Under the pieces are notes generated by a model. That model was given only the letters and a program-made list of their open reading frames with translations. It did no database searches and had not been told where the DNA came from. From positions 62,001 through 126,000 of the forward strand of contig NZ_JAVJSQ010000007.1 in the NCBI RefSeq assembly GCF_040219335.1: 64,000 nt of DNA, in the 5' to 3' direction. Positions 29,293-38,109 of the stretch are shown piece after piece. The first letter of the stretch is position 1; each line of letters begins with the position of its first letter. This stretch comes from Gimesia sp. (lineage in GTDB: Bacteria > Planctomycetota > Planctomycetia > Planctomycetales > Planctomycetaceae). The position numbers and the translations under genes are program-made.

Positions 29293-29543
29293 GTAAGGTG
29301 TATCCGCCTGCTGTTCATTGCGGGCGGTGGTCTGCTCTAATAAGATCAGCGTCATTGCTTTCAGCCCGGCGCACCAGTTGCGCGAACCCGGCCCACCCAG
29401 CGTGGATCAGAACCGGGAACGTGCATCAGTCTGCCGGCCGGAACTGACTTTGTCAGCCAGTTCCCGATATATATCCGGAGCCTGCTGCTCCCCGACACAA
29501 CTTTTTTTGAGAACGAACGTTTTCTAACCAAGGACTTAGTAAG

Positions 29544-31307
29544 GTGTTACGAACACATACCTGTGGCGAACTGAGAACAGACCATGTTGGACAGACTGTG
29601 ACTCTGGCGGGTTGGGTCATCCGTGGTCGCGATCATGGGGGCCTGGCCTTCATCGACCTTCGCGACCGCTACGGGGTCACCCAGATTGTGTTCAATCCGG
29701 ATCGTGATGCCGAGATGCACGAGCTGGCTCGTACCCTGCGTGCCGAGGATGTGATCCAGGTCAGCGGCGAAGTCGTGCTGCGGGACGACCGCGAAAACGA
29801 GAAGCTGGCCACCGGGAAGATCGAAATCCGGGCGCACGAACTCAAAGTTCTCAACAAAAGTAAAACACCGCCGTTCGAACCGGGAACTTCCGAACTGCCC
29901 AACGAAGAGTTGCGGCTCACCTACCGCTTCCTCGATCTGCGGAGCGAACGTCTGCAGCACGCGATGCTGGTACGTCACCGCCTGATGAAACTCACCCGCG
30001 ACTATTTTGACAACCTGCAGTTCCTGGAAATCGAAACGCCGATCCTGGGACGGAGCACACCGGAAGGGGCCCGCGATTACCTGGTGCCCAGCCGCGTGCA
30101 CGAAGGTGCGTTCTACGCCCTGCCTCAGTCACCGCAGATCTACAAACAGATCCTGATGATCTCGGGCTACGACCGCTACTTCCAGATCGCCCGCTGTTTC
30201 CGTGACGAAGACCTGCGTGCCGACCGTCAGCCGGAGTTCACCCAGATCGATATCGAGATGGCGTTTGTCGAACAGGAAGACATCCTGACCCTGATCGACG
30301 GACTGATGGCGACCTTCCTGAAAGAGCTGCGGGGCGAAGAAATGGCCCTGCCCCTGCCGCGGTATGACTATGCCGACGTGATGGAAAAATACGGTTCGGA
30401 CAAACCGGACCTCCGCTTCGGCCTGGAACTGGTCGACATTGGTGAGATCGCGAGCAACTGTGACTTCGCCGTGTTCAAAAAGACCATGGAATCGGGCGGT
30501 CGCGTACGTGGCCTGAACGCCAAAGGTGCCGCCGACAACTACAGCCGCAAGGACATCGACGGTCTGACCGAGTACGTGGGAGAATACGGAGCTAAAGGCC
30601 TGGCGTTCTTCAAAGTGACTGACGAAGGTCTGCACTCCCCGATCGCCAAGTTCTTCTCGGATGAAGACAAGCAGAAGATCATGGACGCCATGGGAGCCGA
30701 AGTCGGCGACCTGCTGTTTTTCGTCGCCGATCAGTGTGCGGTCACCTCTGCTGCCCTCGCGGCACTTCGTAACCGCCTGGGTAAAGAACTCAAGCTGTAC
30801 GATCCGAGTGACTTCAAATGCTGCTGGGTCGTCAACTTCCCACTGCTCAACTACAACGAAGACGAACAGCGGTGGGACGCAGAACATCACCCGTTCTGTC
30901 AGCCTGTTGATGAAGACGTGCAGTACTTTGAGAGTGATCCTGCCAAGGTGCGTGCCCAGTCGTACGACCTGGTCATCAACGGTTATGAAGCAGCCAGTGG
31001 AAGCGTCCGTGTGCACGATCAGAACGTTCAGCAGACCGTCTTCGACCTGCTGGGGATCTCAGCCGACGAAGCGGAAGAACGTTTCGGCTTCCTGCTGCAG
31101 GCACTGCGTTACGGGGCACCACCGCACGCCGGGGCCGCTTTAGGCCTGGACCGACTGGTGATGCTGCTCTGCGGTAACGACAACATCCGCGACGTCATCG
31201 CGTTCCCCAAAACCCAGAAAGCGGCCGACCTGCTCAGCGGTGCACCTGCGGAAGTGGATCCGCACCAGCTGCGTGATCTGCGGATCAAAGTTGACATTCC
31301 CCAATAA
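29544..31307 (+). CDS. aspS: aspartyl-tRNA synthetase
   Basis: A 587-residue class II synthetase of normal bacterial length that charges tRNA-Asp. Evidence by region: an OB-fold anticodon-binding start ([20 protein letters not shown]), motif 1/2 around [20 protein letters not shown] then [21 protein letters not shown], a GAD insert (about 295-415), and motif 3 in [13 protein letters not shown]. The start is GTG, with AAGGAC eight bases upstream. It is not apparent from the sequence alone whether it is discriminating. Confidence 0.97.
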   Translation: MLRTHTCGELRTDHVGQTVTLAGWVIRGRDHGGLAFIDLRDRYGVTQIVFNPDRDAEMHELARTLRAEDVIQVSGEVVLRDDRENEKLATGKIEIRAHELKVLNKSKTPPFEPGTSELPNEELRLTYRFLDLRSERLQHAMLVRHRLMKLTRDYFDNLQFLEIETPILGRSTPEGARDYLVPSRVHEGAFYALPQSPQIYKQILMISGYDRYFQIARCFRDEDLRADRQPEFTQIDIEMAFVEQEDILTLIDGLMATFLKELRGEEMALPLPRYDYADVMEKYGSDKPDLRFGLELVDIGEIASNCDFAVFKKTMESGGRVRGLNAKGAADNYSRKDIDGLTEYVGEYGAKGLAFFKVTDEGLHSPIAKFFSDEDKQKIMDAMGAEVGDLLFFVADQCAVTSAALAALRNRLGKELKLYDPSDFKCCWVVNFPLLNYNEDEQRWDAEHHPFCQPVDEDVQYFESDPAKVRAQSYDLVINGYEAASGSVRVHDQNVQQTVFDLLGISADEAEERFGFLLQALRYGAPPHAGAALGLDRLVMLLCGNDNIRDVIAFPKTQKAADLLSGAPAEVDPHQLRDLRIKVDIPQ

Positions 31308-31352
31308 GTCGATCCCGTGCATAATGGGGTGACTCGCATCAAGGAGAAACCC

Positions 31353-32699
31353 ATGAAGTCAGTCACCCCGTTTCTGTTCTGTCTGGCAGGCCTGAGCCTG
31401 TGGGCGTGCAGTGAAGCGACATCCGAATCGATGACGCAGCGCGCAGACGCAGCGCAGGACTCCTCGGCAGAACCACTTCCCGAGGTGATCACGGAGATTT
31501 CGTTCAAGGACGCCCAGACCAAGGCGACTCCCCAGGTCGGTTTCTGGCCTCACTGGCTGGGCCCCAACTATGACGGCATCTCTCCGGAGACCAACTGGCG
31601 CGCCGACTGGTCCCAACAGCCGCCAAACGTCTCCTGGCGAAAAAATGTGGGTATCGGCTACAGCTCGATTTCCTCAGCGAATGGCCGCATCTACACGATG
31701 GGGCACAAAGAGGGCAACGAAACCGTTTACTGTCTGAATGCCGACACGGGCGAAGTCATCTGGCAGCAATCGTATCCCGCGGAACTGATCGACAACCTGA
31801 ATGCAGGCGGTCCGGGTGCGACCCCCACCATCGATGGCGCGTTCCTGTATACCAACAGTCGCGACGGACGACTGATCTGCTTTGAGATTGAAACCGGTAA
31901 GAAAGTCTGGGAGAAAATCCTGCCAAAAGCGTACGACATGGAGATCCCCGAGTGGGGCTTTACCTGTTCGCCGCTGATCCGTGGAGATCGCCTGTATGTC
32001 GAAGCGGGACGTCTGGTCGCGCTGGAGAAACAGACGGGTAAGGAAATCTGGAAATCGAAAGCCTACATGCCGGGCTATGGCACGCCAGCCGCGTTCGAGA
32101 ATGAGGGCACCCGTTACCTGTCAATTCTGAATAACGATTGCCTGTCGATCGCCCGTGAAGAGGACGGTAAAGAGGTCGCTTCATTTGCCTGGCCTTCCCC
32201 CTTCAATACGAATTCGACCACCCCCATCATCGACGGCAAGACCATCTTCATATCTTCCGGTTATGGCAAAGGCTGTGCGCTGCTTGACTTCGAAAATGAA
32301 ACGCTGAAGTCCCGGTATACGAATCGGGATCTGAAGAACCATTTCAACAACAGTGTGCTCTACCAGGGACACTTATACGGCATGGACGGCAACTCGAACC
32401 TGGGGCGCATCGTACGCCTGACTTGCATGGATCATCAGACCGGAAAAGTCAAATGGCGGGAGGCGGGCTTCGGCTGCGGTTCCCTGCTGATCGCCGCTGG
32501 CAAGCTGATTATCCTCTCGGATAAAGGGATGCTGGTGACCGCGGAAGCCACCCCTGAAGCGTTCAAAGAAATTTCCCGCTTCAAGGTGCTCGACCATCAA
32601 TGCTGGACGGTCCCCGTGCTGAGCGACGGCCGACTCTATTGCCGGGACTCAGCCGGAAACCTGGCCTGCGTGGACCTCCGGTCTAAGCCCGCCCGCTAG
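31353..32699 (+). CDS. PQQ-like beta-propeller lipoprotein
   Basis: About 448 residues from the ATG at 31353, which follows an AAGGAG site; the earlier frame start at 31317 is unlikely. The signal ends in a lipobox, LSLWAC, so it is probably lipid-anchored. The mature region has tryptophan-rich WD/PQQ-type propeller blades, for example VYCLNADTGEVIWQQ, LICFEIETGKKVWEK and LVALEKQTGKEIWKS, with docking tryptophans in each. No catalytic quinoprotein residues are evident, so it may be a scaffold such as BamB-type propellers rather than an enzyme. It follows aspS closely in the same direction. Confidence 0.85.
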   Translation: MKSVTPFLFCLAGLSLWACSEATSESMTQRADAAQDSSAEPLPEVITEISFKDAQTKATPQVGFWPHWLGPNYDGISPETNWRADWSQQPPNVSWRKNVGIGYSSISSANGRIYTMGHKEGNETVYCLNADTGEVIWQQSYPAELIDNLNAGGPGATPTIDGAFLYTNSRDGRLICFEIETGKKVWEKILPKAYDMEIPEWGFTCSPLIRGDRLYVEAGRLVALEKQTGKEIWKSKAYMPGYGTPAAFENEGTRYLSILNNDCLSIAREEDGKEVASFAWPSPFNTNSTTPIIDGKTIFISSGYGKGCALLDFENETLKSRYTNRDLKNHFNNSVLYQGHLYGMDGNSNLGRIVRLTCMDHQTGKVKWREAGFGCGSLLIAAGKLIILSDKGMLVTAEATPEAFKEISRFKVLDHQCWTVPVLSDGRLYCRDSAGNLACVDLRSKPAR

Positions 32700-32742
32700 A
32701 ATTTTCTTGGAGGGGTGTCCTTTTGCGATTTCACCCATTTCC

Positions 32743-33315
32743 CTACGCCTGGTAATGGCGGGTGATCAGATCGTTCTGTACCCAGAGCAGCTTATTGAAC
32801 GCGACCAGGGTTTTGACTTCGGTTTCGCGATCCAGATTCAGGCCCAGAATCGTGCTGATCAGCGCAGTTGAGACGAACCCCATCAGTGCGTTCATCTGCA
32901 CGAGGGGCACATTCAGGTCTTTGCTGCCCGCTTTGGGGGTGTGGATTTTGCCGACCATGTCCAGGTATTCCACCATCTTTCCGTCATAAGGCCGGGTAAC
33001 CAGCGATTCCAGATAACGGGCCAGATGCTGTTTGCGAAACTGGATCATTTCGTGGTCCAGGGTCAGCGTTTCGAGGCTTTCGGGAATTTCCCCCTCATAT
33101 CCGGATTGGCGTGGCAAGAAATGTCGTTTTGTGCAATCATATCTGAAGAGTTGATCATATACTGCATCAACCAGGGCCGGTACCAGAGGTTCCAGAATGC
33201 CCGCCGCACCATGAATAGCCCCCAGATCGTCTTCCGTAATCCCAATGAATTCCACGAGATACTGGAACCGGTAGGACAGATCAACTTCCAGTTTTTCTTC
33301 ATCAATATGCTTCAT
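32743..33315 (-). CDS. protoglobin-domain haem protein
   Basis: About 190 residues from the ATG at 33315 (MKHIDEEKLE); the in-frame start at 33357 adds 14 residues that do not fit the family. The sequence matches the protoglobin family: SYRFQYLVEFIGITEDDL near the N-terminus, the proximal-histidine helix FRKQHLARYL (H97), YVEHLD-like MVEYLDMVGKIH, and a C-terminal LDRETEVKTLVAFNKLL. It should bind haem and could sense or carry oxygen, nitric oxide or carbon monoxide. It is divergent from an Rrf2 regulator with 136 bases between the start codons, which suggests joint control. Confidence 0.85.
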   Translation of the reverse strand: MKHIDEEKLEVDLSYRFQYLVEFIGITEDDLGAIHGAAGILEPLVPALVDAVYDQLFRYDCTKRHFLPRQSGYEGEIPESLETLTLDHEMIQFRKQHLARYLESLVTRPYDGKMVEYLDMVGKIHTPKAGSKDLNVPLVQMNALMGFVSTALISTILGLNLDRETEVKTLVAFNKLLWVQNDLITRHYQA

Positions 33316-33406
33316 GCAGGTTTCCTCTGCGAAGAGACGCCTATAATAAACTGACAAGAACTTTGAATAATATCAGATTTAGATTGAAACTGAGTCTATC
33401 AGACCC

Positions 33407-33433
33407 GATAATAGACATCAATGTCCAATTATC
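33407..33433. promoter_or_regulatory. 27-bp dyad, candidate Rrf2 operator
   Basis: GACAT-CA-ATGTC is a perfect inverted repeat inside a wider, slightly bulged dyad (GATAAT...ATTATC). It lies 18 bases before the Rrf2 ATG and between divergent genes. A second short dyad, GTCT-ATC-AGAC, is at 33394-33404. Rrf2 proteins bind such AT-rich dyads, so autoregulation and control of the protoglobin are plausible. Confidence 0.5.
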
Positions 33434-33451
33434 AGCTATAAGGACTTTCCT

Positions 33452-33925
33452 ATGTTTTCGCAGACTGTTGAATATGCACTTCGAGCAATTGTTCACCTGG
33501 CGGATCAGGCTCCGAACCCCTGCACCACCGAACAAATCGCCAAGGCAACCAAGGTTCCCCAGGCGTATCTTTCGAAAGTGCTGCAAAGCTTAAGGCAGTC
33601 CAGTGTCGTGCATTCTCAGCGTGGCATCGGGGGTGGCATTTCGCTGGTAAAGCGCCCCGATGAACTCAGCCTGCTGGAAGTCGTGAATGCCGTGGATCCG
33701 ATCTGCCGCATTACTACCTGCCCACTGGGACTGAAGGGCCACGGTGCGAATTTATGCCCGCTGCACCGCAAGCTGGATGACGCCATGAAGGAAACGGAAA
33801 CGGCTTTCGGCGATACTACGCTGGCCGATATTCTGAATTCCTCGACCAGCAGTTATCCGCTCTGCAACGAACCGGTTGAGTGTCTGACTCAACTGGGCGG
33901 CCCCTCCATCGTGCCTTCCAACTGA
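33452..33925 (+). CDS. Rrf2-family, NsrR-type transcriptional regulator
   Basis: A 157-residue winged-helix protein. The N-terminus MFSQTVEYALRAIVHLADQ, the recognition region AKATKVPQAYLSKVLQSLRQS and the wing RGIGGGISL are typical Rrf2. Three conserved cysteines, C85, C90 and C102 in the C-terminal region (CRITTC...LCPLH), match the Fe-S cluster set of NsrR/IscR-like members, though the spacing differs. Divergent pairing with a protoglobin fits a nitric-oxide or redox sensor that represses both genes; this is inference. An AAGGAC site precedes the ATG. Confidence 0.88.
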   Translation: MFSQTVEYALRAIVHLADQAPNPCTTEQIAKATKVPQAYLSKVLQSLRQSSVVHSQRGIGGGISLVKRPDELSLLEVVNAVDPICRITTCPLGLKGHGANLCPLHRKLDDAMKETETAFGDTTLADILNSSTSSYPLCNEPVECLTQLGGPSIVPSN

Positions 33926-33926
33926 T

Positions 33927-34895
33927 TCACGGTCCTCCGACCTGTTGAATCTCTTCCTGATCTGAACTCCCCTCCGCTGCGGCGGGGGAGGCCGGTTCTT
34001 CCCAGTGTACCTGCTGAATCTCTGAGGTGGATCGCTTGCGCGCCAGTGCTTCCTGCTGAACTTCGCGCGCCTTCCAGCGCCCGACCAGATGCCCGGGAAT
34101 CACAGCCCCCGCTTTGATCAATAGATCGCTAAAAGGCAGAAAGGGAGTCGCAGCCCCGGCGATGTAAGTCGCATACGCCGGGTAAAGTACTTCGTAGGCA
34201 TCCGCTTCTCCGGAGTAATTCTGCTCCGCTTCCAGGTAACTCAAGGCATCGCCGGTAGCGATCGCTTCGGGCCAGAGTGAGACGCCGGGGATGGCCGTCA
34301 CCACGGCATAGGTACCCTTCCATTTACGGGTACCAAAATCTTTGGAGTGCCCCCCTTCATGCAGGGCGACGGCGGGGTGATCCGAATAGAGGCTGATCGT
34401 GTTCGTGAAAGGATTGTAATTATCACCGCCGATGATGCGACCGGGCAGGAGTGTGTAAGACAGCGCGGTCAACGTGCCTGCAGTATACCGCCAGCCCCAG
34501 CCGACAGCCTTGTTTCTGCGAAGCCGTTTCCATTCGCCGAGCGGATCGTATTCATTGAGGCGTACCTTAACCTGATCGAGGCCGTTTTTCTCCAGGTAGT
34601 CCGCGATGGCTGCTTCCGTTTCGGGTGAGATCTTGTGATTATCGATCCGGCGATCCCAGAGCAGAACTTTCCCGGGGATGCCGACAACCCAGCCGATGCC
34701 GTCTATCACGGGCCGTGGTTTGCCGCGGACAATCTGGGGCTCTTCCTCAGGGAAATCCAGTTCCGGGCTTGTGATCAGCGGCGGCTGGTAGACATAGGGA
34801 GTCGTTGCGCAGCCGGTAGCACAGGTCAGCAGCAGGCTGGCCAGAAATCCCCAAAACCGGGGGCGCAGCTTCAGCGGAGAGTCTGGAAACGACAT
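33927..34895 (-). CDS. lipoprotein of unknown function with HEGGH motif
   Basis: About 322 residues from the ATG at 34895; longer in-frame starts lack a plausible signal. The signal ends in a lipobox-like TCATGC. The middle contains VALHEGGHSKDFG, a zinc-protease-like HExxH variant (HEGGH), within YAVVTAIPG/LWPEAIATGDALSYLEAE surroundings, and SLYSDHPA. Whether the site is catalytic cannot be judged from sequence. The C-terminal 60 residues are charged and low in structure. It converges on the Rrf2 gene with one base between stops. Confidence 0.65.
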   Translation of the reverse strand: MSFPDSPLKLRPRFWGFLASLLLTCATGCATTPYVYQPPLITSPELDFPEEEPQIVRGKPRPVIDGIGWVVGIPGKVLLWDRRIDNHKISPETEAAIADYLEKNGLDQVKVRLNEYDPLGEWKRLRRNKAVGWGWRYTAGTLTALSYTLLPGRIIGGDNYNPFTNTISLYSDHPAVALHEGGHSKDFGTRKWKGTYAVVTAIPGVSLWPEAIATGDALSYLEAEQNYSGEADAYEVLYPAYATYIAGAATPFLPFSDLLIKAGAVIPGHLVGRWKAREVQQEALARKRSTSEIQQVHWEEPASPAAAEGSSDQEEIQQVGGP

Positions 34896-35002
34896 GTTCA
34901 GGATCTGCCTGGGAGAACGAGGGGAAAGAGAGGAAGACGCGATATATCTCAGTCCCCGCATTCAGGCAAGACCAGATTTCCACCTGCTGCCTGAACCGCT
35001 CG

Positions 35003-35563
35003 TTAACCGGCAGACTCTGCCGGTGTCTGCATTTCTGCCCCACCCCGAAACAGGCGTAACAGGGAACGGAACAGAATGCTGCTGGCCATCAGGATCCCCA
35101 GGCCGAGGAACAGCCAGCCAAACAGGTAAAAGAAATACGTGGTTTTAAAGACCCCGGGTTCCAGCACCGCGATCGCGTGATCCGCCGGGTCGTAATAGAC
35201 GGTGATGTTTTGCTTGACGGGATATTTGCGGATCGTCTCTTCCGACAGGGAGCGGTCAGACGTCGAGACATCGTTCCCGAACCAGACGGTCTCCCCTTCA
35301 AAGTCTTTCCCTTCCACCTGGTAGCGATAGACGACATGGGGAGAGTAAGTTGACGAACTGGAGTTGCTGCTGCGATGTGACTCGACCCGCGATTCCAGAA
35401 CGACCCCTTCCACGGTCGGCCAGGTTTTGCTGGCTTTGGCCCGTTCCAGCAGCGGCAGGCCCTTCTCGTAAGCTAAAATGTAACCCACGAAGATAAAGAG
35501 GAATCCAAGGAACATCACCAGCTTGCGGCCGACATTGGTCATTCGGTTATGTCTGCGATTCAT
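35003..35563 (-). CDS. DUF3592 membrane protein
   Basis: A 186-residue protein with an N-terminal membrane helix (about 13-30), a beta-rich DUF3592 domain (WPTVEGVVLESRVESH, YRYQVEGKDFEGETV, ITVYYDPADHAIAVLEPG), and a C-terminal hydrophobic hairpin (about 140-172). The family is common but functionally uncharacterised. It runs leftward, 71 bases downstream of the AIM24 gene, and both may be co-transcribed. Confidence 0.85.
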   Translation of the reverse strand: MNRRHNRMTNVGRKLVMFLGFLFIFVGYILAYEKGLPLLERAKASKTWPTVEGVVLESRVESHRSSNSSSSTYSPHVVYRYQVEGKDFEGETVWFGNDVSTSDRSLSEETIRKYPVKQNITVYYDPADHAIAVLEPGVFKTTYFFYLFGWLFLGLGILMASSILFRSLLRLFRGGAEMQTPAESAG

Positions 35564-35634
35564 GTCACCCTTCCTTTCCCCTGATTCCGTGTTTCAGCCT
35601 GCCGTGAAAACTCCAAACGTCTGTAAAGACAGGC

Positions 35635-36423
35635 TCAGCTGTCCCCAAACATATCGCCCAGGCCACCCAGAACAGAGCCTTCCCCGCGGGAAGACCCGCC
35701 GGCTGACGGAGCATGTGCCAGCACGCGATCTGCCAGCCGTGAGAAAGGCAGACTCTGCAGCAGCACGGTGCCATGTCCCGAAAGCGTCGCCAGAAACAGG
35801 CCTTCGCCGCCGAGCACCATTGATTTCAGGTTCCCTGCTTTCTCGATGCTGTAATCGATGTCCCCCGTGAAGGCGACGATACAACCGGTATCTACGCGGA
35901 GCGTCTCCCCCTGGAGTTTCTTTTTGATGACCGTTCCGCCAGCGTGCACGAACGCCATCCCGTCGCCGCTGAGTTGCTGCAGAATAAAACCTTCCCCACC
36001 GAAAAAACCGGAGCCCAGGCGTTTGTTAAACGCCATCGTGACTTCCGTGCCTAGAGCCGCACACAGGAAGGAGTCCTTCTGGCAGGTAATCGTGCCGCCG
36101 ATCTTACTCATATCAATGGCGATGATCTTCCCGGGATAGGGGGCAGCGAATGCAACCCGTTTCTGTCCCCGACCATCATTGGTGAAATGAGTCATGAAGA
36201 GCGATTCGCCGGAAAGCATCCGTTTGCCCGCTTTGAACAACTTACCCATAAACCCATCGTCGGGGCGGGAACCATCGCCCATACGGGCTTCAAAGCGAAT
36301 CCCGTCTTCCATGTAATTCATGCTGCCCGCTTCGGCGACCACCGATTCCCCCGGATCGAGGATGATTTCCACAATCTGCAGGTCGGAACCAAAGATCTCG
36401 TAGTCAACTTCGTGGCATTGCAT
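35635..36423 (-). CDS. AIM24 / TIGR00266 family protein
   Basis: About 262 residues from the ATG at 36423 ([10 protein letters not shown]); the open frame continues 40 codons upstream, but that part lacks the family pattern. The core matches AIM24: [37 protein letters not shown] [51 protein letters not shown] and [17 protein letters not shown]. The fold is a beta-sandwich trimer in known members, but its biochemical role is not settled. The C-terminal 35 residues are glycine- and serine-rich. Confidence 0.88.
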   Translation of the reverse strand: MQCHEVDYEIFGSDLQIVEIILDPGESVVAEAGSMNYMEDGIRFEARMGDGSRPDDGFMGKLFKAGKRMLSGESLFMTHFTNDGRGQKRVAFAAPYPGKIIAIDMSKIGGTITCQKDSFLCAALGTEVTMAFNKRLGSGFFGGEGFILQQLSGDGMAFVHAGGTVIKKKLQGETLRVDTGCIVAFTGDIDYSIEKAGNLKSMVLGGEGLFLATLSGHGTVLLQSLPFSRLADRVLAHAPSAGGSSRGEGSVLGGLGDMFGDS

Positions 36424-36697
36424 GCTGATATCCTTAAATAGTGCCAGCGTCTGGCATAATTGATGTTGAAGGGCAGGTTCAGGAACGTTGAGCGGGGCCG
36501 CGCAGATCAAATAATCTGTTCTCCGGGGCTCAAAAGGTGTCAATCTTTTCCGAATGAGCGAGGTTTGCCGATTTTGAGTGAAGAACTGAATTTTAAGTAG
36601 TCGATTGTATGATCTAAGGAATCCTGATTCCTGAAAATCATCAACGTGTCTGAGTTGATGAACAAGTTATCAATTTAAAGGACTTTGTAAAGCAGAA

Positions 36698-37603
36698 ATG
36701 TCGGGCTTCAGCCAGGAGAATGTCGAAGCCATCTTCGCCCAGGCGGGTGAAAGTATGGCCGCGATTTCCGATTCTCTCAATCAGTGTTTCGATACGAGCT
36801 ATCGAATCGAGCTGGGTGAGTCGGGCATGTGGTCTCCCGAAGAGCTGGACGACACGTTTCGCGGTCCGGGCCTGGCTGTCTTATTTCGCATTGGCGACGA
36901 GGCAATGCTGGGCCTGATCCCGGAAGGACTGCCTTTACCAGACTGGTACACGTCCCCGGGAGAGTCGCAGTCTTCACGATTGCAGACGCTGTCGATGGAA
37001 TGGTCCATGAACCTGATCCCGCTGGATGCAGGTGAAGCTGAAGAGTTTAGAGCTTACGCAGTTGAGAGTTTATTAAATGAAGTCATGCAGGGTGCTCCCG
37101 CCGATTGGGCAGCATTACTGCGCTTGAATGTGTTTCCGGGTGAATCGGAAACCGAAGCAGAAGAGAGTGACGGCCAGAGCCCGAGTGCTGTGATCCCTGT
37201 AATTTGGCCCCTGACGAACGTGCCAGTTGCAGAAACCGCATCCGCGGAACCCGATCCGGCGCCTGAACCGGCCGCCACTCAGTCTGCTGAGAAAGCCGCG
37301 TCCGCGGCTGCTCCCGCGGGAGCGATGTCCAGTGGTCATAACCCGTTGAACCGCATCACCAAATTGCCCGTGCAGGCGATCGTGAAACTGGCCTCCAAAA
37401 AAATCGAGATGAACCAGCTGCTCTCCATCTGCCCGGGCTCGCTGATCACTTTCGACAAAGCTTGCGAAGATCCCCTGGAAATGTATATCAACAACCAGGT
37501 TTACTGCCTGGGTGAAGCGGTCAAAATTGGGGAAAACTTCGGCCTCAAGATCGACAAGGTTGGCTTTCATAAGGAATACAAATCGAAGATTATTGAATTC
37601 TGA
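36698..37603 (+). CDS. orphan FliN/SpoA-domain protein
   Basis: A 301-residue protein. The C-terminal 75 residues (about 225-298) carry the FliN/SpoA (surface presentation of antigens) pattern: LPVQAIVKLASKKIEMNQLL, GSLITFDKACEDPLEMYIN and GEAVKIGENFGLKID. The N-terminal 150 residues are unrelated to FliM and include a solvent-type acidic segment, followed by an Ala/Pro/Glu linker. In flagella FliN sits in the motor switch C-ring. Here there is no flagellar gene within the window, so the protein is either a motor part encoded apart from its cluster or a repurposed SpoA domain. Confidence 0.75.
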   Translation: MSGFSQENVEAIFAQAGESMAAISDSLNQCFDTSYRIELGESGMWSPEELDDTFRGPGLAVLFRIGDEAMLGLIPEGLPLPDWYTSPGESQSSRLQTLSMEWSMNLIPLDAGEAEEFRAYAVESLLNEVMQGAPADWAALLRLNVFPGESETEAEESDGQSPSAVIPVIWPLTNVPVAETASAEPDPAPEPAATQSAEKAASAAAPAGAMSSGHNPLNRITKLPVQAIVKLASKKIEMNQLLSICPGSLITFDKACEDPLEMYINNQVYCLGEAVKIGENFGLKIDKVGFHKEYKSKIIEF

Positions 37604-38109
37604 TCGCGGTATCAGACGGGCCAGCCAACTTAGCCGTTATCGGCGTCTGCTTTGAGAGTCTTCGCATTGCTCTACAGGAGAACGTCTCAACTCTGTAAGT
37701 CATGCTGCTCCTCGTCTGCTGCGGGAACTGAGACCGCCTCCTGAGAATTTGGTTGAAAAATCGCCGAAATCCGATTTTTCTCAGAACGAATCGAGCCTGG
37801 AACACGTAAAATAGATGCAGCTCTTATTTTTTATTCACTTCTTAACTAATACCAGTCTGAGTCTGATACGAGCTGAATCGAGTCCGAACACGATTTAAAG
37901 CGCTTAACCACATATCTTGAAACAGGTTAAGTTTATTTTGCATGAACAGACGCAATTTGTGATTGAGCAGGTGCCGTCAGAGGCGCTCTGAACGGGCATT
38001 CTTTTCCAACAATCATTGTGAATTTGGATAACGCAGTTGCCTGGTCGGCAAAGCCTTCGATATCATCTCAAACGTTGAATTTAAGCTATTTTTAAGTGAA
38101 CCTTAGATC
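37604..38109. other. 506-base gene-free stretch
   Basis: No coding region is supported. The AT-rich end (about 37800-38100) precedes the kinase gene and presumably holds its promoter, but no -35/-10 pair stands out. Only short palindromes such as AAGCGCTT are visible. Confidence 0.5.

Noticed and set aside
29293-29543. T-box or other tRNA-sensing leader for aspS
   Set aside because: No T-box consensus, no specifier loop and no attenuator with a T-run; only simple hairpins are visible.
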